Source: Sandaracinus sp. (lineage in GTDB: Bacteria; Myxococcota_A; Polyangia; Polyangiales; Houyiibacteriaceae). From it: a stretch of DNA of 39,379 nucleotides. This document shows, in pieces, positions 1 to 8,208 of the stretch (the stretch's first letter is position 1; every line of letters begins with the position of its first letter). The stretch spans positions 1-39,379 of the forward strand of contig JACKEH010000041.1 in the NCBI GenBank assembly GCA_020633125.1. Reading direction: 5' to 3'. The notes beneath the pieces were generated by a model that was not told the origin of the DNA, did no database searches, and worked only from the letters and a program-made list of their open reading frames with translations. A program made the translations under genes and the position numbers.

Positions 1-69
1 CGGACTCCGTCTCGGACTCCGTCGTCTCCAACGACCCGCATCGGGCACGGGCACGGCAAGTCACGCCGC
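1..69. repeat. Short hexamer-type direct repeat at window edge
   Basis: No gene is visible here. The first 24 bases are two near-identical 12-mers (CGGACTCCGTCT and CGGACTCCGTCG), followed by a GGGCAC GGGCAC pair near 45-57. Both have six- or twelve-base periodicity like other intergenic arrays in this window. The array may continue beyond the left edge. Confidence 0.45.
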
Positions 70-1281
70 TCAACGCAGCTCGGACACGTCCTCGAGCCGC
101 CCGGGAATCGCCGCGATCACCGCCTCACGATCCTGGCAGTGCAGCGTCTGCTCCAACACCGCCGTCGTGATCGCGCGCGTCACGACGCGCGCGCGCTCCG
201 GATCGATGTGCGTGTCCTGGCAGTCGAAGAGGAACGACGCGAACATCGCGCCGCACACGCCGTGCTCCTGCGCGACCTCGACGAGGTCTTGGCCTTCGCC
301 GTTCTCGAGGTCGCAGAGATCGGTCGGCGCGAGGTGGCCGCTGCCCTCGATGCCCAAGAAGCGCTTCTCGCCCCCCGAACGGTCGAACGCGTCGGCCGTC
401 TGCCCGTAGCGCACGACCGCGTCTTCGGTCGCCGCGACGAAGAGCGACGAACGAAGCGAGGGCGCCGCACCCGCCGGCTGACCCGACGAGAGTCCGATCA
501 CGACGCGCGCGCCCGTGCTCGCGGCCATGCCCGTCACGACGCCACCCGCGCTATGCCCCGCGAGGCCCAGCCGCTCGAGATCCACGTGTCCATCGAGGAA
601 CGCGAGCGAGTCGGTCGGCGTCCGCAACGCGTCGACGAGCGCCATCACGTCACCGTTCAGATCGCGCGAGCCCGACGCCATGTCCGGGCACGCGAGCGCG
701 AGCTGGTCTCCGAGGAAGAGGCCCGGGTGGTCGGCCGACACGACCACGAAGCCTCGGCTCGCCCAATGCGTCGCGATCGAGAGCGACTGCGTCCGGAACG
801 CCGCGGTGCCGTGCACGAAGACCACCACGGGGTACGGGCCGTGCGCTTCGTCCAGCGGCACGTCACGTCGGCAATCGCAGTCCTGCCACGGGTTGTCGTC
901 GTCCGGAATCGCCTCGAGCTCCGACGGCGGCAGCCATTGCCGCAAGTCGTAGCGCGCGACCTCGCCTTCGCTTCCGGGCGCCGCCGGGTACCAGACCTCC
1001 GCCTTGAGGCGTCCAACCTGGAAGGTACGCGCTCCGACCTCCCACGGCCCCCGGGTCTCCGGCAACGCCGGCAGCTCGAGCAGCGTCGCACCCTCACAGC
1101 TCACCACGGGGCCGACCGCGCCGGAGTCGGGCGCCTCGGTCCCCGCATCCGGCGTCGGCACGTCCACCGATCCGTCGGGTCCGGGGCGTGCGGCGTCGAG
1201 ATCGCTTCCCCCGTCGTCGTCACCCCCACAACCCGCCCCGCCGAGGGCGAGGCACAACAATCCAAGCTTCAAGCCACGCAT
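70..1281 (-). CDS. Lipoprotein alpha/beta hydrolase (PAF-acetylhydrolase/dienelactone-hydrolase-like)
   Basis: Predicted surface-anchored serine hydrolase of 403 aa. The N-terminus is a lipoprotein signal with the candidate lipid-bearing Cys at residue 18 (GGAGC), then an Asp/Gly/Pro-rich linker to about residue 58. The hydrolase fold follows: oxyanion HGT at 157-159, nucleophile elbow GHSAGG with Ser244, a likely acid Asp287 (TEDAVV) and His316 (GSGHLAP). This order and spacing fit chlorophyllase, PAF-acetylhydrolase and dienelactone-hydrolase relatives, which cleave esters; the substrate cannot be told. The ATG at 1279-1281 has GGAGGT six bases upstream. It lies 74 bases downstream of the methyltransferase on the same strand, so co-transcription is possible, though a small stem-loop sits between them. 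The hydrolase fold is secure, the specificity is not. Confidence 0.88.
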   Translation of the reverse strand: MRGLKLGLLCLALGGAGCGGDDDGGSDLDAARPGPDGSVDVPTPDAGTEAPDSGAVGPVVSCEGATLLELPALPETRGPWEVGARTFQVGRLKAEVWYPAAPGSEGEVARYDLRQWLPPSELEAIPDDDNPWQDCDCRRDVPLDEAHGPYPVVVFVHGTAAFRTQSLSIATHWASRGFVVVSADHPGLFLGDQLALACPDMASGSRDLNGDVMALVDALRTPTDSLAFLDGHVDLERLGLAGHSAGGVVTGMAASTGARVVIGLSSGQPAGAAPSLRSSLFVAATEDAVVRYGQTADAFDRSGGEKRFLGIEGSGHLAPTDLCDLENGEGQDLVEVAQEHGVCGAMFASFLFDCQDTHIDPERARVVTRAITTAVLEQTLHCQDREAVIAAIPGRLEDVSELR

Positions 1282-1309
1282 GACACACCTCCACGCGCGG
1301 AATGCTAGA

Positions 1310-1332
1310 AGTTGGAAGCGCCACTTTCAACT
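1310..1332 (-). terminator. Small stem-loop between methyltransferase and hydrolase genes
   Basis: Nine-base arms (1310-1318 and 1324-1332) with one G-T wobble enclose a five-base loop. On the minus strand it is followed by TCTAGCATT, not a clean T-run. It could be a weak terminator or attenuator between the methyltransferase stop and the lipoprotein start. Confidence 0.25.
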
Positions 1333-1355
1333 CCCACCAAACGGCGGCGGCGGGC

Positions 1356-2036
1356 TCAGCCAACCACGAACGCCTCGTAGCCGAGCGCTTCGAACGCCCG
1401 CAGCGCCTCCGGAGCTTCGAACGCGGCGCTCCGGGCCTCGGCGTAGTCCGCCCACGGCGCATCGACGGTGACCTCCAGCGCCGCCCGCAACGCCCGCGCC
1501 CACGTGCGCTCGTACGCGAGCAGTTGGGGAGGCGGGACCGCCAGGCGCGCGCGCAAAGGCCCGTGGGCCTCGCAGCGCGCCGCGACCTCTTCGCCGGTCG
1601 GTAGCGGCCCGAAGAACGCCTCGGTGCGCGACGCATCCAGCGTCACGAGGTCGCCCACGAGCCACGTCGGCACGTGCGCGATCGCGTCGAGCGTCGACCA
1701 CCACCCCTCGAACGCTCCCGTGCTTCCGAGCACGATGGCGAGGTCCAACGAACGAAGCTTCGCGAGCTCCTCGCGCGCGTCGCCTTCGATCACGGTGACC
1801 CGACCCGCCACACGTCGACGGGCCTCCGCGGCGAGCACGTCCGATCGTTCGATCGCGATCACCGTGGCCCCGAAACGCTCGTGCACCCGAAGCGCGACGT
1901 CCGCGCGCCCCGCCCCGAGATCGACGGCGCGCGACACGGGCGGCAACGCGTCCAACGACGACTCGAGCTGCGGCGTCGTGAGCGGCCCCAACATGGGTAG
2001 CTCGGCGTGTGCGATCAGACTCGCCAACTCTCTCAC
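1356..2036 (-). CDS. Class I SAM-dependent methyltransferase
   Basis: Predicted 226-aa cytoplasmic methyltransferase. The start is a GTG at 2036-2034 whose last bases overlap the TGA of the upstream phosphodiesterase (GTGA), a typical translational coupling; the frame upstream of it reads as Arg-rich shadow. The Rossmann motif I is VDLGAGRAD at about residues 38-46, followed by an acidic residue at the end of strand 2 (IERSD, Glu63), the usual ribose-binding acid, and a motif II/III-like EGDA near 84-87. The C-terminal half has no substrate signature I recognise. Coupling to an alkaline-phosphatase-superfamily enzyme suggests shared function, but the target is unknown. Confidence 0.85.
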   Translation of the reverse strand: MRELASLIAHAELPMLGPLTTPQLESSLDALPPVSRAVDLGAGRADVALRVHERFGATVIAIERSDVLAAEARRRVAGRVTVIEGDAREELAKLRSLDLAIVLGSTGAFEGWWSTLDAIAHVPTWLVGDLVTLDASRTEAFFGPLPTGEEVAARCEAHGPLRARLAVPPPQLLAYERTWARALRAALEVTVDAPWADYAEARSAAFEAPEALRAFEALGYEAFVVG

Positions 2037-3379
2037 GACACGCTCCAATCTCGGCCTCGCCACGTCCCCGGCTCGATCCCGAAGAGCCCGAGCACCGTGC
2101 GGCCGACGTCGAAGATCGACGCCTCGACGTCCCGGCGCACGAACGGACCGCCGCTCATCACCACCACGCCGTTCCAGTCGTGGTTCGCTCCGTCGACCCC
2201 ACGCGGCAAGGTCGTGAGCCGAACGCCGTCGTGCCCGAGCGTTCCGACGCTTCGCCACGCGAGGTCGCCGAAGACCGCGAGCAAATCGGGCGCCACGCCC
2301 TTCACTTCGCCGTAGAGCTCGCGTGGGCGCCACACCTGCGTGCCGGGTGGACCGTGCGCGAGCAAGAGCGCGCGAAGCTCCTCAGCCGCCTGCTCCGACG
2401 CACGCTCGGGGATCGTGCCCGAAGGCTCGCGCCCCGCGACGTTGAGGAAGAGCCGCGCGTAATAGCCGCCCTCGGCCCACGCACGCGTGCGCGACCAGTC
2501 GACCACCTCGCGAAGCGGCGCCGGCGAGCTCGGAGTCGTGCTCGTCGCGAGCCATCCCTCCCGACGCAGCAGCTCGTTCACCGCGAACGCGCCCTCACAC
2601 GCCCGCGCGCCGTGATCGCTCGCGACGATCACCACCGCGTCCGACGCCACGTCCAGCAACCGACCGAGCTCACGATCGAGCGCCGCGTAATACGCGCGCC
2701 CACGTTCGAGCCACGGGTTGCCCGGCACGTGCCGCGGGCTCGTCGGGTCGAGGTGATCCCACGCCGCGTGGTGCAGGCGATCGGGCCCCATCTCCACCAT
2801 CGCGAGGAAGCTCGGCTTCTCTTCCGTCCAGACGTGCCGCGCGAGCGCGAAGTGTTGCTCGGTCATCGCGTGCAGCTCGTCGAAGATGCGCGCGAGGTCG
2901 CCGTCTCGAAAGCTCGCCACGTCCGAGCGGTAGTCCCCGAAGCGGCTCTCCCACTCGCGCGCTCGCCCCGGCGGGAAGGTCCATGCCGCGCCCGGGGGCG
3001 TCAGAAAACAAGACGCCATCGACCCGCGCAGAGGCGTCGGCGGATGGCTCGGAGGCACGAAGAGCGAGGCGACGCGATGTCCGTGCTCGCCCAGGCGATC
3101 CCACACGCGCTTGACCCCGACGTCCTTCGCGCTCGCCATCGAGAGCCCGTAGCCACGGTCGCGAGGTCGGTTGCGAAACCCGTAGAGCCCGAGCTCGCCG
3201 GGGTCGCGACCCGAGAGCATGCAGGTCCACGCCGGCACCGTGATCGGCGGCATCACGCTGCGAAGCGGCCCCGAGAGACCACGCGCGCGCAACGCCGCGA
3301 GGTTCGGCATCACGTCGGCGAAGCGATCGAAGACCAACGCCGGCGGCGCGCAATCGAGACCAATCAGGAGGACCCGCAT
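2033..3379 (-). CDS. Alkaline-phosphatase-superfamily type I phosphodiesterase/nucleotide pyrophosphatase
   Basis: Predicted 448-aa metal-dependent phosphodiesterase or phosphatase. The start is the ATG at 3379, because MRVLLIGLDCAPP is the canonical first strand: Asp9 is the first metal ligand and PPITVPAWT (44-52) carries the likely nucleophile Thr47. Further metal ligands fit DRLHH (Asp200, His203, His204) and ASDHG (Asp255, His256), and a late NHDW motif could give the last His. No signal peptide is seen, so a cytoplasmic location is likely. This fits Pfam type I phosphodiesterase (phosphonoacetate hydrolase/ENPP-like) proteins, whose substrates range from nucleotides to phospholipid headgroups. 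It overlaps the methyltransferase by four bases and lies 52 bases after the diguanylate cyclase. Confidence 0.88.
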   Translation of the reverse strand: MRVLLIGLDCAPPALVFDRFADVMPNLAALRARGLSGPLRSVMPPITVPAWTCMLSGRDPGELGLYGFRNRPRDRGYGLSMASAKDVGVKRVWDRLGEHGHRVASLFVPPSHPPTPLRGSMASCFLTPPGAAWTFPPGRAREWESRFGDYRSDVASFRDGDLARIFDELHAMTEQHFALARHVWTEEKPSFLAMVEMGPDRLHHAAWDHLDPTSPRHVPGNPWLERGRAYYAALDRELGRLLDVASDAVVIVASDHGARACEGAFAVNELLRREGWLATSTTPSSPAPLREVVDWSRTRAWAEGGYYARLFLNVAGREPSGTIPERASEQAAEELRALLLAHGPPGTQVWRPRELYGEVKGVAPDLLAVFGDLAWRSVGTLGHDGVRLTTLPRGVDGANHDWNGVVVMSGGPFVRRDVEASIFDVGRTVLGLFGIEPGTWRGRDWSVS

Positions 3380-3431
3380 CGACGAAGGCCGTAGCAGGCG
3401 CCGACGAAGCCTCCAAGGCGTCGCGCCCCCG

Positions 3432-4553
3432 TCAGCGCCCGACGACCACGCGGTCTCGCCCCGCGCGTTTGGCGTCGTAGAGCGCGTCGTCCGCACGCGC
3501 GAGCAAGGCGTCGTGGCTCTCGCTGTCGCGTCGCTGCGCGATCCCGATGCTCACCGTGAGCGGTCGTTCGCCGACGTGAATCTCGTGGGCCGCCCGGCGC
3601 AGACGCTCCGCCACGACCTTCGCGCCTTCGGTGTCCGTGTGCGGCAGCACCATCGTGAGCTCTTCGCCGCCGTAGCGTGCGAGCAGGTCGCTGGCTCGGC
3701 CTTCGCGATCCAAACGCGCCGCGAGCGCGCGAAGCGCCGCGTCCCCCGCGAGGTGGCCGTGGCGGTCGTTGACGGCCTTGAAGTGGTCCACGTCGATCAC
3801 CAACACCGAGAGCGGCAACGTGTGGCGCTGCGAGCGCTCCACCTCCGCGGCGAGGCGTTCGAAGAAGACCACCCGGTTCGCGAGGCCGGTGAGCGCGTCC
3901 GTGCGCCCCAAACGTTCGAGCTCGGCTTGTCGCACGCGAAGGCGGCGGAGAATCGCGGTGAAGATGAAGAGCACCGACGCGCCCGCGAAGAGCGAAGGGC
4001 CGCCGACCGAGAAGAACCACCCGGTCTGCAGGCGTCCGTCGACCACCGGGCTCGCGCCGACGAAAGGCGCGTAGGGCATCACGTTCAGCGCCGGCAGCAC
4101 GACGCCCGCGAGCGTGGCGAGGCTTCCCGTCACGACCCCGAGCGTGACCACGCGCACGGGGAAGAGCAGGTACCCGAGCACGGGCAACGTCACGAAGAGC
4201 ACCGCGAAGGAGCTCGTGAAGGGCCCCACCATCACCAACGACGCGGCGGTGCACAAAAACCAATGCTGCACTTCGGCGTGCAGCACCCAGCGCGGCACGT
4301 CCCCACGGCGCAGGTAGGCGAGCCCGATCAGCACCAAGAGTCCGTGGCCGATCAGCTGGTAGCGCGTGAAGAGGAGCGCGGTCGGAAGGAAGTCGCGCGC
4401 GATGTACGTCGACGTGGTCGGGTCGCGACTGACCGCGCTCAAACGCAGCACCCAACCGAGCGCGAAGGGCAACATCACGCCCGAGCCGAGCACGACCTTC
4501 CGGGCGTCGGACCAATGCTCGATGTCGAATCGACCGGTGCGCGGAGGCGGCAA
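3432..4553 (-). CDS. Membrane-bound GGDEF diguanylate cyclase with I-site
   Basis: Makes the second messenger c-di-GMP from two GTP. The N-terminal half has about six hydrophobic segments (first at GVMLPFALGWVLRLS), a membrane sensor of unknown ligand. The C-terminal GGDEF domain begins at RTDALTGLANR, has the substrate-binding DVDHFKAVND stretch and an active-site GGEEL at about residues 295-299. RASD sits exactly five residues before GGEEL, so the RxxD product-inhibition site is intact. The start is uncertain: I chose a TTG at 4553, which falls after the M16 stop at 4622 and leaves a short cytoplasmic tail. GTG codons at 4493 and 4478 and an ATG at 4475 are alternatives. No EAL or receiver domain is present. 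Confidence 0.9.
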   Translation of the reverse strand: MPPPRTGRFDIEHWSDARKVVLGSGVMLPFALGWVLRLSAVSRDPTTSTYIARDFLPTALLFTRYQLIGHGLLVLIGLAYLRRGDVPRWVLHAEVQHWFLCTAASLVMVGPFTSSFAVLFVTLPVLGYLLFPVRVVTLGVVTGSLATLAGVVLPALNVMPYAPFVGASPVVDGRLQTGWFFSVGGPSLFAGASVLFIFTAILRRLRVRQAELERLGRTDALTGLANRVVFFERLAAEVERSQRHTLPLSVLVIDVDHFKAVNDRHGHLAGDAALRALAARLDREGRASDLLARYGGEELTMVLPHTDTEGAKVVAERLRRAAHEIHVGERPLTVSIGIAQRRDSESHDALLARADDALYDAKRAGRDRVVVGR

Positions 4554-4621
4554 CGTCGACCAGTATGCCCTCGGTCGCGTCCGACGCGCGACGGGACGCG
4601 ACGGACACGCCGGCGGCGCGC

Positions 4622-5938
4622 TCAGAGCGACGCGTCGTGCCGGACGACCTTCACGTCGACCACCCCCGGCAACGCGCCGAGCGGTCCAGCGAGCTCCTTG
4701 GCCGAGCCCACCGCGACGATCGCCACGTCGCGCGGTCGAATGCGCGCCGCGAACGCCTCGTGCGCGGCATCCCGCGTCACCTTGCGGATCGCCTTCCGGA
4801 AGCCGTTCACGTGCGCGTCGTCGAGCGCGAAGAGCTCGGTCGACATGTGCAGGTCCAACCGGCGTGCGGCCGTGTCTTCTTCGAAGCAGCGGCTGTTCGC
4901 CAAGAAGCGCTTCGTCTGGGCGACCTCGGAACGCTTCGGGCCCTCCGCCACGAAACCTTCGATCAGGTCGAGCTCGAGCGCCGTGCAGGCCACCGCGTTC
5001 TCGACGCTCGGGTGGCTCCACACCCGCCACGCCTCGCGTTGATGCGCGACCGTGATCTGGCTGCTCGCGCCGTAGCTCCACCCGCGCTTCGCCCGCACCT
5101 CGTCGACCAGACGCGACGTGAAGGTTCCACCGAACGCGGCATCCGCGACCACGAAGGGGAAGTAGAGCGGGTCGTGCGCCTTGATGCCCAACATGCCGAG
5201 ACCCAGCTGGGTCTGGCTGCGGTCCTTCTTGTCGACCACGAGCACGCGCCGACCCTTCGGGATCTTCGGCGCGGGGACGTGCGTCGAGACCCGCTCGCCG
5301 CGCGGCAACCCCGAGAAGTGCGTGCGCACCAAGCGCTCGAGCGTCGCGGGATCGATCGCGCCGGACGCGCCGAGCACGAGGCTTCCACGCCGGACCATGC
5401 GCGCGTGATGCTCGAGCACGTCGGCGCGCTTGATCGCGCGAAGGCTCGCGCCGGTTCCACCGACCGGCGCGCCGTACGCATGGTCGCGGAAGAGCAACGA
5501 GCGCAGGTGCCGATCGGCGAGGCCGTGGTCGTCCTCGCGAAGCATGCGCAGCTCGTCGAGGATGCGGCGCTTCGCACGCGCGAGGTCGTCGGAACGAAGC
5601 GCGGGCTCGCGCACCAGCTGCGCGACGAGCGCCACGAAGGGCTCGAGGTTTCGGGCGAGCACCGCGCCGTGCAGCCGCACCGACGAGCGCGAGATGCTCA
5701 CCGAGAGCCGGCCCCCGAGGCGCGCGAAGGCTTCGTCGACCTCGTGCGACTTCAGCTCCTTGGTGCCGCGTCGCATCAGGCGCGCGGTCATGCGCGTGAG
5801 CCCACCCTTGCCCGGCGGATCGAGGAGCGCGCCGCCACGCAGCGCGATGACGAAGTCGACCAGCGGCAGCGCGTGGCTCTCTTCGAGGAAGACCGGAGCA
5901 CCTTCGTGCTCGAAACGAACGACGGGAGGCAACGTCAC
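4622..5938 (-). CDS. M16 family peptidase homologue lacking the zinc motif (regulatory partner)
   Basis: 438-aa M16 (pitrilysin/insulinase) fold protein. The start is a GTG at 5938 with AAGGA about eight bases upstream, 22 bases after the stop of the catalytic M16 gene. The N-terminal half should carry HxxEH after the ALRGGALLDPPGKGGL region, but here the helix reads LTRMTARLMRRGT with no His or Glu pair, so zinc binding and catalysis are not expected. The C-terminal half keeps M16 features (FGGTFTSRLVDEVR, RGWSYG). In M16B systems an active and an inactive subunit form a clam-shell heterodimer. Adjacency to the active gene supports that role. Confidence 0.88.
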   Translation of the reverse strand: MTLPPVVRFEHEGAPVFLEESHALPLVDFVIALRGGALLDPPGKGGLTRMTARLMRRGTKELKSHEVDEAFARLGGRLSVSISRSSVRLHGAVLARNLEPFVALVAQLVREPALRSDDLARAKRRILDELRMLREDDHGLADRHLRSLLFRDHAYGAPVGGTGASLRAIKRADVLEHHARMVRRGSLVLGASGAIDPATLERLVRTHFSGLPRGERVSTHVPAPKIPKGRRVLVVDKKDRSQTQLGLGMLGIKAHDPLYFPFVVADAAFGGTFTSRLVDEVRAKRGWSYGASSQITVAHQREAWRVWSHPSVENAVACTALELDLIEGFVAEGPKRSEVAQTKRFLANSRCFEEDTAARRLDLHMSTELFALDDAHVNGFRKAIRKVTRDAAHEAFAARIRPRDVAIVAVGSAKELAGPLGALPGVVDVKVVRHDASL

Positions 5939-5960
5939 GAAGCGAATCCTTCGATGGCCA

Positions 5961-7301
5961 TCAGGAGGGGAGGACGCGCACGTGCACGCGGCGCTTCGGG
6001 TCGAGGAAACGACGCGCCGCACGGAGGAGATCGTCCGGACCGAGCGCACGGTATTCGTCGAGGCGCGCGAACGCGCCGCCGACCTCGTCCGTGACCTGGG
6101 CGTAGAAGCCGAGCTGGTCGCCCTTGCCGTTCGCGGTCTCGAGCGACGAGAGCAAACCGAGCTCGAGCCGCGCCTTCGCGCGCTCCAGCTCGTCGTCGGT
6201 CACCGGCTCGCGCCGCACACGCTCGAGGTGGGCGTCGAGCCGCTCGACGACCTTCTCGACCTTGCGCCGCGGCCTCACGGCGAGCGTCACCTCGAAGACC
6301 GACGGCAACGCGAAGGGAGGGATGGATCCCGAGAGCTCGGTCGCGAGCTCTTCTTCCACGACGAGCTCGCGGTAGACACGCGCGCTCCGGCCCCCGAAGA
6401 GAATCTCGGAGAGCAGGTTGATCGCCGCCCAGTCCGGGTCCGAGAACGCCGGGCCGTGCCATCCGAGGAAGGCCTTCTCGCCCGAGGCGGGCAGGCGCAT
6501 CTCGATGCGCTTCTCCTTGCGAAGCGTCGGCTCGGGCAAGACCTCTTCGACGGGAAGCACCGAAGGCGCGAGCGCGCCGTAGAGCGCCACCACCGACTCG
6601 AGGAAGCTCTCTTCGTCGAGGTCACCGACCGCGACCAACGTCGCGTTGTTCGGCGCGTACCACGTGCGGTGAAAGTCGCGGCAGTCGTCGAGCGTGTAGC
6701 CGCGGATGTCCTTCTCCCAGCCGATCGTCGGATGCGAGTACGGGCTGCGGCGCAGCAAGGTCGACCAGAGCACCTCGCTGGCTTGGCCTTCGACGTCGTC
6801 GTCGACGCGGTCGCGGCGCTCGCTGAGCACCACCTCGCGCTCGGACTCGAACTGCTCCTGCTGCACGTCGAGGTTCGCGAGACGATCCGCCTCGAGCTCC
6901 ATCGCGACGCCGAGCTCTCCCGAGGGGAGGTCTTCGTAGTAGCAGGTCCAATCCGTCCACGTGGCGGCGTTGTGCTCGGCGCCGACCTCTTCGAGCCGGC
7001 GGTCGATTTCGCCGACCGGGAAACGTTCGGTGCCGAGGAACATCAGGTGCTCGCAGAAATGCGCGAGCCCCGTCTTGCCCTTCGTCTCGCGACGCGAGCC
7101 CACGCCGAGCCAGGTCTGAAACGAGACCACCGGCGCGGCGCGGTCGACCAGGGTCAGCACGCGCAGCCCGTTGCCGAGGCGCCAACGACGCACCCGCAAG
7201 TCGGGCCCGAACGCGTCTTCCCCTTCGAAGCTCACCTTGGCGCCCTTGCGGCGCGTGGTGCGCGAGAGTCGTCGCGCGAGCTCGGAAGCGGTTTTCGTCA
7301 T
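5961..7301 (-). CDS. M16 family zinc metallopeptidase, catalytic subunit
   Basis: 446-aa active M16 peptidase. The inverted zinc motif HFCEH is at about residues 81-85 inside GLAHFCEHLMFLGT, and a distal Glu in SEREVVLSE (about residue 161) gives the third zinc ligand at the family spacing. The second half contains the homologous inactive domain with the M16 signature LLSEILFGGRSARVYRELV. No signal peptide is seen. The start is the ATG at 7301; 13 upstream residues in the same frame look non-coding. M16B enzymes degrade unstructured peptides. It lies directly upstream of its motif-less paralogue with 22 bases between, so the two are very likely co-translated as a heterodimer. Confidence 0.93.
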   Translation of the reverse strand: MTKTASELARRLSRTTRRKGAKVSFEGEDAFGPDLRVRRWRLGNGLRVLTLVDRAAPVVSFQTWLGVGSRRETKGKTGLAHFCEHLMFLGTERFPVGEIDRRLEEVGAEHNAATWTDWTCYYEDLPSGELGVAMELEADRLANLDVQQEQFESEREVVLSERRDRVDDDVEGQASEVLWSTLLRRSPYSHPTIGWEKDIRGYTLDDCRDFHRTWYAPNNATLVAVGDLDEESFLESVVALYGALAPSVLPVEEVLPEPTLRKEKRIEMRLPASGEKAFLGWHGPAFSDPDWAAINLLSEILFGGRSARVYRELVVEEELATELSGSIPPFALPSVFEVTLAVRPRRKVEKVVERLDAHLERVRREPVTDDELERAKARLELGLLSSLETANGKGDQLGFYAQVTDEVGGAFARLDEYRALGPDDLLRAARRFLDPKRRVHVRVLPS

Positions 7302-7385
7302 GCGGCGAGGGACCGTGGAGCGCGGGCGATCGGGCGTCAAGCGGTGTCGTCCCGACGTGTCGTCGCCCCGCCCGCAGAAGCGCGG

Positions 7386-8180
7386 TCAGTGGCGGTCGTA
7401 GGGCTCCATCCGCGTGACCATCACCTCGGCCCGCGCTTCCATCGAGGTCCCGCCGACGTCGAAGACCACCCGCGCCGCGAAACGATCGCAGTAGGCGTAG
7501 TACGCAGGCTGCGAGGGAAAGCCGACGGTGACGCGATGGGTGCCCGCCGCCAGCTCGACGCCCTCGTCGCCCGGCACGCTCCGAGTCGCGGGCGGCACGT
7601 AGAGGTGCCCCGCACCGAGCCGCGCCCGCTCGGTGAAGTCGGGCTCGCAAGTCGGCGACGTGAGCCACACCACCTCGCGCACGCGAAGCCGCGTCGGACG
7701 CTCCAACGTCAGCTCGAAGTCGACGTCCCCAATCTCCGCCGCGTCGCCGCCGTGCGTGTGCCGCGCGTGTCCCTCGAGCCCCCGAAGTCGCGCGCCGGAG
7801 GCGATCGCCCACGTCGAAGCCCCGACCCACACACGACCGACCTCACCGTCGGCGACGAAGGCTTCGACGTGATCGGGGGCGCCGGTCGCGGGAGTCGGCA
7901 CGAAACGAAGCTCGTACCGTTCGTCGATCGCACGCACCTGCACCTCGCCGTGCAGCCACTCCGCCGGAAGACCCTGCGCGGTCAACGCGGTGCGCGCGGT
8001 CGCGATCGCGGCGTCGGCTCCGTCGTCCGCGGGGGTCGCCGCTTCGACCGGGACCTCGGCGACCGGCGCTTCGGCCGCCACCGAAACCGGCGCCTCGCCC
8101 CGTGGCGCTTCGACCGGTGTGGGCGAAGGCCCACACGCGACGACGACCACGAGCGCGGCCAGGTTCGAGCGCATCACCAT
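7386..8180 (-). CDS. Lipoprotein of unknown family, tandem paralogue A
   Basis: Predicted 264-aa lipoprotein. Signal peptide with lipobox VVAC (Cys16), then an Ala/Pro/Glu/Val-rich linker to about residue 65, then an all-beta-looking domain. A run GGAGGAGG ends just before a cluster of starts (8183 ATG, 8180 ATG, 8174 ATG); I chose 8180 for spacing. The domain shares motifs with the next gene upstream: a W..G.V.V strand, an SGAP/TGAP turn, GSTWA/ASTWA, a (V/R)RLRG(L/I) strand, a SP(T/E)C segment and CDRF near the end, so the two conserved Cys may pair. I recognise no family. It lies 28 bases downstream of its paralogue, probably one operon. Confidence 0.8.
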   Translation of the reverse strand: MVMRSNLAALVVVVACGPSPTPVEAPRGEAPVSVAAEAPVAEVPVEAATPADDGADAAIATARTALTAQGLPAEWLHGEVQVRAIDERYELRFVPTPATGAPDHVEAFVADGEVGRVWVGASTWAIASGARLRGLEGHARHTHGGDAAEIGDVDFELTLERPTRLRVREVVWLTSPTCEPDFTERARLGAGHLYVPPATRSVPGDEGVELAAGTHRVTVGFPSQPAYYAYCDRFAARVVFDVGGTSMEARAEVMVTRMEPYDRH

Positions 8181-8208
8181 CATGCCTCCTCCGACACTCC
8201 GCCTGCCG

